Below, piece after piece: positions 1-7,512 of a stretch of DNA of 64,000 nt (the stretch's first letter is position 1; each line of letters starts with the position of its first letter). The notes beneath the pieces are model-generated. The model was not told the origin of the DNA. It saw only the letters and a list, made by a program, of their open reading frames with translations, and ran no database searches. A program made the translations under genes and the position numbers. Location: the NCBI GenBank assembly GCA_009917695.1, contig JAACJG010000001.1, positions 62,001 to 126,000 of the forward strand, written 5' to 3'. Source of the DNA: Candidatus Rifleibacterium amylolyticum (GTDB lineage: Bacteria; Muiribacteriota; Ozemobacteria; Ozemobacterales; Ozemobacteraceae).

Positions 1-1308
1 AGAAAGGGTCCAGTTGCGAGCCTGCTCGATGCGTACACGCACATAACTGCCTATTAACGAATTATCTCCCGGAAAATTGACCGACCTGCCACTGCGGGTT
101 TTGCCGACGAGATCGGTTTGGTCGCGCGCGGCGTTTGCCTCAACCAGCACTTCATATTCTCTGCCGATGAGCTTTTGGCTTTCTTCAAGACTGATGCGGT
201 TCTGCACTTCGATAAGCCTTGCCAGTCGGTCTTTTTTCTCTTCTTCGCTGAGCTGGTCAGCCATTTCAGCCGCTTTAGTGCCGGGTCGTGGCGAATAATA
301 ATACATGAAAGCCGACTCGTAGCGCACTTTTTCAACAAGCTCAAGCGTGTCGGCAAAGTCGCTTTCGCTCTCGCCTGGAAAGCCGCAGATGATATCGGTG
401 CTCAAACAGGCTTCGCTGATATGCTCGCGCACGGCATCAACCAGAGTCAGATATTTTTCGCGGCTGTAGCCCCTTTTCATAAGCTCGAGAATGTGATTCG
501 AGCCTGACTGCACCGGCAGATGATACTGCTCACAGACCTTGCTTAATGCGGCAATACGTTTAATGGCTGCAAGCGAGAAGTCACGCGGATGCGAGGTCAT
601 GAAGCGCACCCATCTGATGCCGTCGATGTCTTCTATCATTTCAAGCAGTTGCGTAAAGCCTTCTTCCAGGCCTATGTCACGACCATATGCATTCACGTTC
701 TGACCAAGCAACGTTATTTCAGTGACGCCGCGGGCGGCCAGTTCGCTGATGTAGGTTTTCAGTTCTGCCATTGGCCGACTGATCTCAGGCCCGCGGACAT
801 ACGGAACTATGCAGTAGGAACAGAAATTTGTGCAGCCTCTGATGATATTGACCATGGCTGAAAAAGGCCGGTTCAATATGATACCATCGGCAGAGTCACC
901 ATCAAAAGCCCCGCGATCGACAAAGCTGCCAAGAGTTCGACCATTGGCCGCTCTTTGCAGCAGCAGAGGCAGCTCTTCTATGTCGTTTGGGCCAAAAACG
1001 AGATCGACCAGCGGCAGCGCCTCAAGCATTTCTGCCTGCATATTCTGGGCCATACAGCCGGCAACGCCGATTATCAGATTCGCGTTACGCCTCTTGTGAT
1101 TTATCAGCGACTGGATTCTGCCGATCAGTCGCTGTTCAGCATGCTGTCTTACACAGCAGGTGTTGAACAGAATGAGATCGGCATCTTCTTCTGATTCTGT
1201 TTCTGTATAGCCAATTTTTGTCAGCAGGCCGCGTAACCGTTGAGAATCGGCCTGATTCATCTGACAGCCAAAGGTGGTGAGCATGAATTTTGGGTGTGAT
1301 TTCGTCAT
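1..1308 (-). CDS. miaB: tRNA-2-methylthio-N6-dimethylallyladenosine synthase MiaB (3' end outside window)
   Basis: MiaB is a radical SAM methylthiotransferase that adds a methylthio group to i6A37 of tRNAs reading UNN codons. The 436 codons seen carry the N-terminal UPF0004 domain with cluster cysteines C15, C51 and C85, then the radical SAM motif CTNFCSYC (C159, C163, C166). The C-terminal TRAM domain runs off the window at base 1; the family is usually about 440-460 residues, so little is missing. The start at 1308 gives MTKSHPKFML directly before the first cysteine motif. No clear Shine-Dalgarno sequence precedes it. It lies 52 bases downstream of the SpoIID gene on the same strand and is probably co-transcribed with it. 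Function is secure from the three-cysteine plus CxxxCxxC pattern. Confidence 0.95.
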   Translation of the reverse strand, partial: MTKSHPKFMLTTFGCQMNQADSQRLRGLLTKIGYTETESEEDADLILFNTCCVRQHAEQRLIGRIQSLINHKRRNANLIIGVAGCMAQNMQAEMLEALPLVDLVFGPNDIEELPLLLQRAANGRTLGSFVDRGAFDGDSADGIILNRPFSAMVNIIRGCTNFCSYCIVPYVRGPEISRPMAELKTYISELAARGVTEITLLGQNVNAYGRDIGLEEGFTQLLEMIEDIDGIRWVRFMTSHPRDFSLAAIKRIAALSKVCEQYHLPVQSGSNHILELMKRGYSREKYLTLVDAVREHISEACLSTDIICGFPGESESDFADTLELVEKVRYESAFMYYYSPRPGTKAAEMADQLSEEEKKDRLARLIEVQNRISLEESQKLIGREYEVLVEANAARDQTDLVGKTRSGRSVNFPGDNSLIGSYVRVRIEQARNWTLS

Positions 1309-1360
1309 AATACCGCAATTCTACCACAATCCCACTTTCATTCATATACTCCACCGCTAA

Positions 1361-2920
1361 TCAATAGAGCTTTTTCAGTTTTGCGCCTGGGAAATAATGC
1401 AGTAGAATTTTATCAAAACTGTTTCCGGCCCTTGCCATGCTCTGGGCGCCGGTCTGGCACATGCCGACACCGTGTCCCCAGCCGGCTCCGATAAAGCTGG
1501 CGCCGATTATATAGCCTTCCTTGTCGCGCTTCCATTCGACGATAAAATTAGAGCTGCGCAGCATGCCAAAAAGCTTTCGTATTGCAAGTTCTCGCAAAAC
1601 CGTCTTTTCTCCGTTGCTGCCTTTCAATCTTATGCTGATGATTCGGCCGCTTATTTCTCTGATAAACTCATCAATGCTGTTGATTCTGCCTATTCCTGCA
1701 GTTTCTTCAACTTTCTTCCAGTCTGCTTCGCTCAGAGTTTTCTCCCATCTGAATTTGTCGGCTCCTTCTACGCCAGTCATGGAGCACCAGGCTTCGGCCG
1801 GGTTGCGAATGAATGCTTCAGCCTGTTTGTGGTCGGTTAAGTCCATTTTTACCGGAATCTTCAAATCACAGACGCCCTGAAGATGCTTGTCTGGATTCGA
1901 CACCCATATCTGGTGGTTGGCTGAGCTGTGGCCGCCACAGTTCGCAGAATAGACCGCATCAAGAATGCCGCCTTCATGATTTTCGAGAATCAGACCGCGG
2001 GTATTCTTTATGCTCTCGGCGATCTTTTTGTCGACAGCCTGCAGCCCTTTGTATACCTGACAGTGCTGCTCAGAGCAGAAATCATAGCCTTCGTTGAAGT
2101 GCCGTGTGCCGCGTTTAGACAGCATTTCGCCGCGTGCAGCAACTGCCTGTGCCTGAAGCGCTGAGTCGGGTGCCTTTGAAGATATCTCAGAAGGAACTAT
2201 GCCAACGATCAGTTTTTCGAGATCGGTCTGTTCGACGCAATCAAGCGCGTTTTCGAACCCCCAGCCAACGAGCAGTTTTCCTGAAAAATGGCGGTCTTCA
2301 TAGCCATGCCAGCTGAAGCCCCTGGCAAATTCAGCTTTTTTTAGCGTTGTTGTATGGGTTGGCATCAACTCAATGGTATCTCTGCCCTCGTAAATCTTCT
2401 TTTTTCCCTGATAAATTGCCAGGCTGCCCGCGGCCGGTTTGATGTTCTCGAAGAATACCCAGCTGGAGATTGCCTCTGCCGCCAGCTTATCCTGCTGTTC
2501 TTTGGCTTTTTCCTCATCGTCGAATATGCCCACGCCGACAAAAACGATGCGGTTGTCGGGATAGCCCGATGAAGGTTCCTGCCCTGCGATAAATCTGTGT
2601 GTCTTGAACTGTTTGAAGCGGCCTTCTACTTCCGCAAGCATCTCTGGCTTGTTTATCGCGGCTGAACCAACCATCAGATGATATTTACGCACTGCCGGGG
2701 CTGTCATGCGCCCTTCTATACGGTAGGTTTTGTCACTTTTCAAAGAGCCTTTGCGGTTTCCACTCAGCCATTGTCCGCCTTTGGGCATGACAATGTCGAG
2801 GGTTTTTGCGTATTGCGCCACTCTTATGCGCACAGTTGGCGGATTTGCCGCGTCTACGCCACAGCAGACAAGTAAAAGCGAAATCATTGCCAGCAGAGCT
2901 GAATAAAATAATCTATTCAT
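1361..2920 (-). CDS. SpoIID/LytB-domain protein with SPOR-like region
   Basis: This is a 519-residue exported protein. The N-terminus is a signal peptide (MNRLFYSALLAMISLLLVCC). A SPOR-like stretch (about residues 75-160) is followed by the SpoIID/LytB domain (about 230-515) with the family's QAQAVAARGE and ANCGGHSS segments. SpoIID proteins are lytic transglycosylases that cut denuded glycan strands, and SPOR domains bind the same strands, so a role in septal or peripheral peptidoglycan turnover is inferred. I chose the start at 2920 because GGGAGA sits eight bases upstream; a longer reading to 2965 has no such site. The start overlaps the end of murQ by 8 bases, which suggests coupled translation. 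No sporulation genes are seen nearby, so sporulation itself is not implied. Confidence 0.88.
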   Translation of the reverse strand: MNRLFYSALLAMISLLLVCCGVDAANPPTVRIRVAQYAKTLDIVMPKGGQWLSGNRKGSLKSDKTYRIEGRMTAPAVRKYHLMVGSAAINKPEMLAEVEGRFKQFKTHRFIAGQEPSSGYPDNRIVFVGVGIFDDEEKAKEQQDKLAAEAISSWVFFENIKPAAGSLAIYQGKKKIYEGRDTIELMPTHTTTLKKAEFARGFSWHGYEDRHFSGKLLVGWGFENALDCVEQTDLEKLIVGIVPSEISSKAPDSALQAQAVAARGEMLSKRGTRHFNEGYDFCSEQHCQVYKGLQAVDKKIAESIKNTRGLILENHEGGILDAVYSANCGGHSSANHQIWVSNPDKHLQGVCDLKIPVKMDLTDHKQAEAFIRNPAEAWCSMTGVEGADKFRWEKTLSEADWKKVEETAGIGRINSIDEFIREISGRIISIRLKGSNGEKTVLRELAIRKLFGMLRSSNFIVEWKRDKEGYIIGASFIGAGWGHGVGMCQTGAQSMARAGNSFDKILLHYFPGAKLKKLY

Positions 2921-3827
2921 GATCAGTTTCTCCCAGGGCTTTATAGAGAAAGCCGCCAGACTCAACCAGTTTTTGTCTGGCCGTTTCTGCCGGCAGGTCT
3001 CGGCGGGCCATTACGATAGCCAGTTTGACGTCTCCTTCTGCCTCCTGCAGTTTGGCTTCGGCAATGTAGTTTGGCACTCTCGCTCCCTCCATGACTATTC
3101 TTATCGCACGTTTCTGCAGCTTCTTATTGGTCGCCATGAGATCTACCATCAGATTTTCGAAAACTTTTCCCATTCTGATCATACTGATGCTCGAAATCAT
3201 GTTCAGAACAAGCTTGCATGCTGTGCCGCTTTTCAGGCGGGTTGAGCCGGTAATAACCTCGGGCCCCACGGCTGGATTTATCAATACATCGGTTTTGGGA
3301 AGCTCGCCATAAGGGTTGCAGGTCAGCAGAATCGTTGATGACCCAAGTGATCTGGCATGATCAAGTGCACCACAGACATAAGGCGTCGTGCCAGAGGCTG
3401 TTATACCTAAAAGAACATCGTTTTTGCTGAATTTTATCGCTTCAAGATCCTGGCGCCCTGCATCTACATTGTCTTCAGCCCCTTCAACAGCGCTGGTCAC
3501 CGCTTTTTCTCCGCCAGCGATAAGAGCCGTTACCATTTCTGGGCTGACTCCGAAAGTAGGCGGACATTCTGAAGCGTCAAGAACGCCAAGCCGACCCGAT
3601 GTTCCGGCGCCGGCGTAAATCAGGCGGCCTCCTTTTCGAAAACCGGCCAATACAAGTTCTATGGCTTGAGCAATATTTTCAGAACAGGCTTCTACCGCCT
3701 TGAATACTGCTCTGTCTTCCTCGATGAAGATCTTGACCGCTTCTCGCGTAGAAACGCGATCAATATACATTGTGCGCGGATTTCGCGTCTCGGTCAGCGC
3801 CTGTCGTTCGCTATCGCCGTTAGTCAT
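2913..3827 (-). CDS. murQ: N-acetylmuramic acid 6-phosphate etherase
   Basis: MurQ cleaves the lactyl ether of MurNAc-6-phosphate to give GlcNAc-6-phosphate and D-lactate in cytoplasmic peptidoglycan recycling. The 304-residue protein has the normal family length. It shows the SIS-fold sugar-phosphate motifs AGAGTSGRLGVLDASECPPTF (split here: AGAGTSGRLG then DASECPPTF) and LGITASGTTPYV, and the conserved LKSGTA-KLVLNM region. AGGAGG lies seven bases before the ATG. It leads a probable operon murQ-spoIID-miaB. I see no MurNAc phosphotransferase component or anhydro-MurNAc kinase in the window, so the source of its substrate is unknown here. Confidence 0.95.
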   Translation of the reverse strand: MTNGDSERQALTETRNPRTMYIDRVSTREAVKIFIEEDRAVFKAVEACSENIAQAIELVLAGFRKGGRLIYAGAGTSGRLGVLDASECPPTFGVSPEMVTALIAGGEKAVTSAVEGAEDNVDAGRQDLEAIKFSKNDVLLGITASGTTPYVCGALDHARSLGSSTILLTCNPYGELPKTDVLINPAVGPEVITGSTRLKSGTACKLVLNMISSISMIRMGKVFENLMVDLMATNKKLQKRAIRIVMEGARVPNYIAEAKLQEAEGDVKLAIVMARRDLPAETARQKLVESGGFLYKALGETDHE

Positions 3828-3962
3828 CTGCTGCCTCCTGAATTAAATTGGCATTGCCCATCATTTTTTCTTCATCATCGCTGTGAACACGGTGCACTAT
3901 GTGATTTGACGCTCCAGAATATTACTGCTGCAAGAAAATAATCATTAGTTGGACTTTCTCTC

Positions 3963-3991
3963 TTGCACAGTTAGAAGCTTTGGTTTAGAAT
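3963..3991 (+). promoter_or_regulatory. sigma-70-type promoter of the TPR gene at 4090
   Basis: TTGCAC at 3963-3968 and TAGAAT at 3986-3991 are separated by 17 bases. Transcription would begin near 3998, giving a leader of about 90 bases. The rest of the murQ/TPR spacer (3828-3962) shows nothing else I recognise. Confidence 0.65.
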
Positions 3992-4089
3992 AGCCTGAGA
4001 TTTTGTACCATAAAGCCCCTCTTCCTGTCATAAAAATTCAGCATAATTTTATCCCTGCCGGGAAATCTAAATATCCAGCGAGATAACAA

Positions 4090-4929
4090 ATGGAAAAAAC
4101 ATTGGAGAAACTGACCGAATCGATCAAGGCTGATCCGCAGAATCCTGAGAATTACAAGGAGCTTGGTAACCTTTATTTTCGCAACAGTGAGTTCGAACAG
4201 GCTATAGAACAATATCTGACCGCTCTGAAAATAGATCCGACTTTTTACAAAGCTCTTTATAATCTTGGTAACACCTATTACAAAATGGAGCAGTTCGAAA
4301 AAGCGGTGCATTACTGGCATGAAGCCATCAAGGTTAAACCTGATTTCGATCATGCCTATTTCAATCTTGGCTATCATTACTATCAGAAAGAATTCATGCG
4401 CGAGGCTATCAGGGCTCTCAGCGAAGCCGCCAGAATCAATCCTGATGCTGCTGATACGCATCACTATCTTGGTCTGTCGTATCAGGCAACCAACCAGCTT
4501 CAGGATGCCATCGCCGAATTCCGCAAGGCAATCGACTTGAAGCCTAAAGAGCCCGATTATCACTACAATCTTGCTAATGCCAGCTACGACAGCGGCGATT
4601 ATGCTGTAGCAGCATCTGAGTGGGCTATCACTCTGAGTTTACGCGAAAATGATTCAAAGGCGCGAAATAACTATTGTGACGCTCTTCTGCAGCTGGGAAA
4701 ATACGATGAAGGTCTCTGCGAGATCGAAAAAGTGCTTTCTTCTGAACCCGATTATCCGCCGGCATTATGCACAAAAGGCGAATTGCTAGAAAAAGTTGGG
4801 CGGGTTGAAGAAGCGAAAGGTCTGTTTGCGAGAGTTCTTGAACTTACCCGCGACAAAGATGCCTGGCAGCCCCTGCATAAATATGTTGTCGATCGCACTG
4901 CCGCTTCTGAAGGCAGCGCCGTTCCGTGA
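4090..4929 (+). CDS. tetratricopeptide repeat protein
   Basis: A 279-residue protein built almost wholly of TPR units (about seven, from residue 10 to 260). Each has the helix-turn-helix signature of small/large residues such as NYKELGNLYF, ALYNLGNTYYKM and HHYLGLSYQ. There is no signal peptide, so a cytoplasmic scaffold or adaptor is likely; the partner cannot be told from sequence. It is transcribed alone from a good promoter at 3963-3991 and ends at a shared hairpin terminator. The ribosome-binding site is weak (GCGAGA). No enzyme domain is present. Confidence 0.85.
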   Translation: MEKTLEKLTESIKADPQNPENYKELGNLYFRNSEFEQAIEQYLTALKIDPTFYKALYNLGNTYYKMEQFEKAVHYWHEAIKVKPDFDHAYFNLGYHYYQKEFMREAIRALSEAARINPDAADTHHYLGLSYQATNQLQDAIAEFRKAIDLKPKEPDYHYNLANASYDSGDYAVAASEWAITLSLRENDSKARNNYCDALLQLGKYDEGLCEIEKVLSSEPDYPPALCTKGELLEKVGRVEEAKGLFARVLELTRDKDAWQPLHKYVVDRTAASEGSAVP

Positions 4930-4968
4930 TTTGAACTTGAGCTGACGAATCACAGCTCGTCATAATAA

Positions 4969-5010
4969 AACAGAACCGCCGTATTCTCTCAAGAATACGG
5001 CGGTTCTGTT
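4969..5010. terminator. bidirectional terminator between converging units
   Basis: A perfect 19-base-pair stem (4969-4987 with 4992-5010) closes a four-base loop. T-rich sequence follows on both strands (TTATCATTAT on plus, TTTTATTATG on minus). It can end both the TPR gene from the left and the four-gene cassette from the right. Confidence 0.85.
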
Positions 5011-5014
5011 ATCA

Positions 5015-5164
5015 TTATGCCGCTTTTTTGCCGGTCTTTCGGTTCTGAACCTTGAATCCGGCAGGATTCACCAGGTAGTCATACAATATTTCTTCGGCTT
5101 TATAGTTTCCGCTGTCCTGTCCATCGATCAGGACGCTGCCGTTCGTGAAAATTTCAATGAGCAT
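5015..5164 (-). CDS. 49-residue protein at the end of the propeller/TPR cassette
   Basis: A short open frame not resembling a family I know. It begins MLIEIFTNGSVLIDGQDSGN and ends in a basic tail (NRKTGKKAA). An AAGGAG Shine-Dalgarno sequence lies five bases before the ATG, and the frame stops just before a strong terminator. It is 45 bases downstream of the TPR gene and therefore looks like the last gene of that transcription unit. It has no signal peptide or membrane segment, and the start of the sequence resembles a beta-hairpin. Function unknown. The ribosome-binding site and placement make it likely to be translated. Confidence 0.65.
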   Translation of the reverse strand: MLIEIFTNGSVLIDGQDSGNYKAEEILYDYLVNPAGFKVQNRKTGKKAA

Positions 5165-5209
5165 GCGTTCTCCTTTCGTCTTCTGTAATATTTGTTTGCG
5201 CTTGATTCA

Positions 5210-6847
5210 CTATTCCTGATCTGCCTGCTGCTCCTCCTGGTAATAATTTTGTCCTTCTTTCTGCATGCGAAGAACCTCAAGCCTGGCATTTAGCTGGCGT
5301 CGCACCAGTTCATTCTGGTCGGGTTCTTCAAGTCGTTTTAAGATGGCTTCTTCAGCTTCTTTTGCTCGTCCGCTTAGGTTAAGACTGTCAACCCACAACA
5401 GAAAGGCTCTCAAGATTTCTGGCTTCTCTGCCAGAAGCGACTCGAGAATCTTCGCAGATATTTCGGGGTTATTTGCCAGATGTAACTCTGCCAGTTTGAT
5501 ATGCAGATTGTGATCGTCCGGGCGCTGATTTCGTGCACTTTCGAGAAGGTTGGCAGCTACTCCGACGGCATCATTGACAATGAATTCATCAACGCTCTCC
5601 AGCAGAAGAGATGTCAGTTTGTCGTCAAAATTTATGCGGGCGGCTTCTGGTGCTATCAGCTTTACCTGCGGCTGGTTGTCAATAATCACGGCAACTCTCA
5701 ACATGTTCAACAAAAGTTCAGGGTTAATGGTAACCAGGTGCCCGGGTTTGAGACGCGCAATAATTTCGTCAGCCATCTCAGTGATATCTTTGCCGCCTTC
5801 ATCAGTTCCGGAGGGTATGGCCTTAAGTCGTGAAAAAGCCTTTAGCCAGACATTGATCCAGGCGTCGTAAAGGCGAAGTTCATTCGGATAGACAGAAAGC
5901 AGCTGTCGGGTTGCTGTAAAAGCCTTTTTCTCCTGCGCGGTCTCGCTGAGAATTCTCACATATATCAGGTTGTCGTCGAGTGAGTCTATGGGTCTGCTGT
6001 TAACCATCTGCAGCGCTTTTTCATATTGCTTCTGATCGATGAGAAAGCTGATAAGTTCGCGTTCCAGGCTGTTAACGTCAGCGCCCGGCACCTTCATTTC
6101 ACGTCTGATGAATTCTTCGAACTTATCTGCCAGGCGCAGTTTGAGTATGAGGTCTTTGATTCGCTTTCTAACCGGTGTGGTGACGATTCTTCGGCTGCTG
6201 ATCGAGAGGAATTTTTCCAGCGCAGTTTCCGGCTCTGTTTCGTAGGAGAACCAGGCATCGACAAATGCGCTTAGTTCAGCTGATAACGACTTGTCGGCTG
6301 ATTTTTTATTAAACATGGCAGCATAGTGCTCAGCCTTGGTCTGACGGTTCAGCATGGTGGCAGAATATGCAGCAGTGAAGAGTATCTCTTCGTTGTCGGG
6401 CATCTCGCTTATGGCTTCTTCGCAGAGTTTCAATGCCTGTTCGTAAGATTCGCCGGTTATATATATTTCGAGAGACTCTTTGAACTTTTTCCGGTATCGT
6501 GCCATGCGCATGTCGCCGAGGTAGCGTCTCGCCCTTGAACCGAACTCCGAGTTGTTTTCGACTCTTTTGAAGAACTTTTCGGCATTTTCGAAGTTGCCCG
6601 CTTCGTATGAATATAAGCCAGCGTGAAAAAGGGCTCCGGTATGGCCAGGATTCAGCTTCAACACGCGTTGAATGTCTTCTTTGGCCTCACTGATGCGTCC
6701 CTTTTCGGCGGCAATTTCAACTTTGCGATAGATTCTTGTCTCGATGCTCTCATTGCTTGCAGCAGTTTTGAAATCGCTCAGCGATAATCCTGCCAGGCAG
6801 ACAGCTGCGGTCAGAAAGCCAGATTTTAGAAGGCGACGTTTATTCAT
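5210..6847 (-). CDS. exported TPR-repeat protein
   Basis: A 545-residue protein starting MNKRRLLKSGFLTAAVCLAG, an apparent signal peptide. TPR-like helical pairs follow through most of the length, for example ALFHAGLYSYEAGNFENAEKFF near residue 70 and DDHNLHIKLAELHLANN near 450. The end is Gln/Glu-rich. I take the start at 6847, where ATGAATAA overlaps the stop of the upstream TPR gene by 8 bases; a longer frame to 7054 would run through that gene's coding region and lacks the signal peptide at its start. Translational coupling is likely because the Shine-Dalgarno sequence is poor. It is probably a periplasmic scaffold working with the neighbouring TPR and propeller proteins (inference from the operon). 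Confidence 0.82.
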   Translation of the reverse strand: MNKRRLLKSGFLTAAVCLAGLSLSDFKTAASNESIETRIYRKVEIAAEKGRISEAKEDIQRVLKLNPGHTGALFHAGLYSYEAGNFENAEKFFKRVENNSEFGSRARRYLGDMRMARYRKKFKESLEIYITGESYEQALKLCEEAISEMPDNEEILFTAAYSATMLNRQTKAEHYAAMFNKKSADKSLSAELSAFVDAWFSYETEPETALEKFLSISSRRIVTTPVRKRIKDLILKLRLADKFEEFIRREMKVPGADVNSLERELISFLIDQKQYEKALQMVNSRPIDSLDDNLIYVRILSETAQEKKAFTATRQLLSVYPNELRLYDAWINVWLKAFSRLKAIPSGTDEGGKDITEMADEIIARLKPGHLVTINPELLLNMLRVAVIIDNQPQVKLIAPEAARINFDDKLTSLLLESVDEFIVNDAVGVAANLLESARNQRPDDHNLHIKLAELHLANNPEISAKILESLLAEKPEILRAFLLWVDSLNLSGRAKEAEEAILKRLEEPDQNELVRRQLNARLEVLRMQKEGQNYYQEEQQADQE

Positions 6848-7451
6848 GGCTGCTGTCTCTGAAAACGGTAGAAATACTGCGTGGTCGCATGTCCTGAGCA
6901 AAAAGTGCCGAAAGTTCGGTTCTGGCTTTTCTGGCCAGTGCCGAGCGGTTATCGACAAGCAGTATGTGCTCAAGTTGAAGTCTGGCTTCGCTGAATCTGT
7001 CGTTTCTTCTGTGCAACAGCGCCAGATTGAATCTTGCTGGCAGATGGTCGGCAAGCTCTATTGCTGCTGTGTATTCTTTTATTGCGAGGGCATCCCAGTC
7101 TGTGCTGTCGCCGGGTAGTCCTTCCAGTCCACGTTTTTCATAGGTCCATGCCAGCAGAAATCTTGCTTCTTCAGCCGCGGGTTGCAGTTTGACCGCTTTT
7201 CTGAAGGCCCAGATTGCCTGTTCATACTCACGTCGAGCCAGATAGTTGCGACCGTCTCTTATCCAGCCACGATACTCGCGGCCTGAATTATTGAGCATCG
7301 AGTAGAAGTTGGCTTCACTCTTTCGCCCGGTCATCGGTGCAACCGGGCTGTGCATCAGCCTGTCGATTCCGTTGCTGGCCATGTAAGCTTTGGGCCATGC
7401 GAAGAAGGCGACAAACAAAAGAATTGTTATTAGAAGAAATCTGTTATTCAT
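6840..7451 (-). CDS. small exported TPR protein
   Basis: A 203-residue protein with a signal peptide (MNNRFLLITILLFVAFFAWP) and two or three TPR units, about residues 60-165 (ARREYEQAIWAFRKAVKLQP, then PARFNLALLHRRN). It sits between the beta-propeller gene (61-base gap) and the larger TPR gene (8-base overlap). The three exported proteins are thus very likely co-expressed. TPR units mediate protein contacts; no catalytic motif is visible and the partner is not known. Confidence 0.82.
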   Translation of the reverse strand: MNNRFLLITILLFVAFFAWPKAYMASNGIDRLMHSPVAPMTGRKSEANFYSMLNNSGREYRGWIRDGRNYLARREYEQAIWAFRKAVKLQPAAEEARFLLAWTYEKRGLEGLPGDSTDWDALAIKEYTAAIELADHLPARFNLALLHRRNDRFSEARLQLEHILLVDNRSALARKARTELSALFAQDMRPRSISTVFRDSSHE

Positions 7452-7512
7452 TGTCAGGATTCTCTTTAATAAGAGTCGGCAGAATCCTGAACTTTATGAA
7501 TTGAAAAATTAT

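Noticed and set aside
1361-2920. Sporulation locus
   Set aside because: SpoIID/LytB proteins are common in non-sporulating bacteria and no other sporulation gene is in the window.
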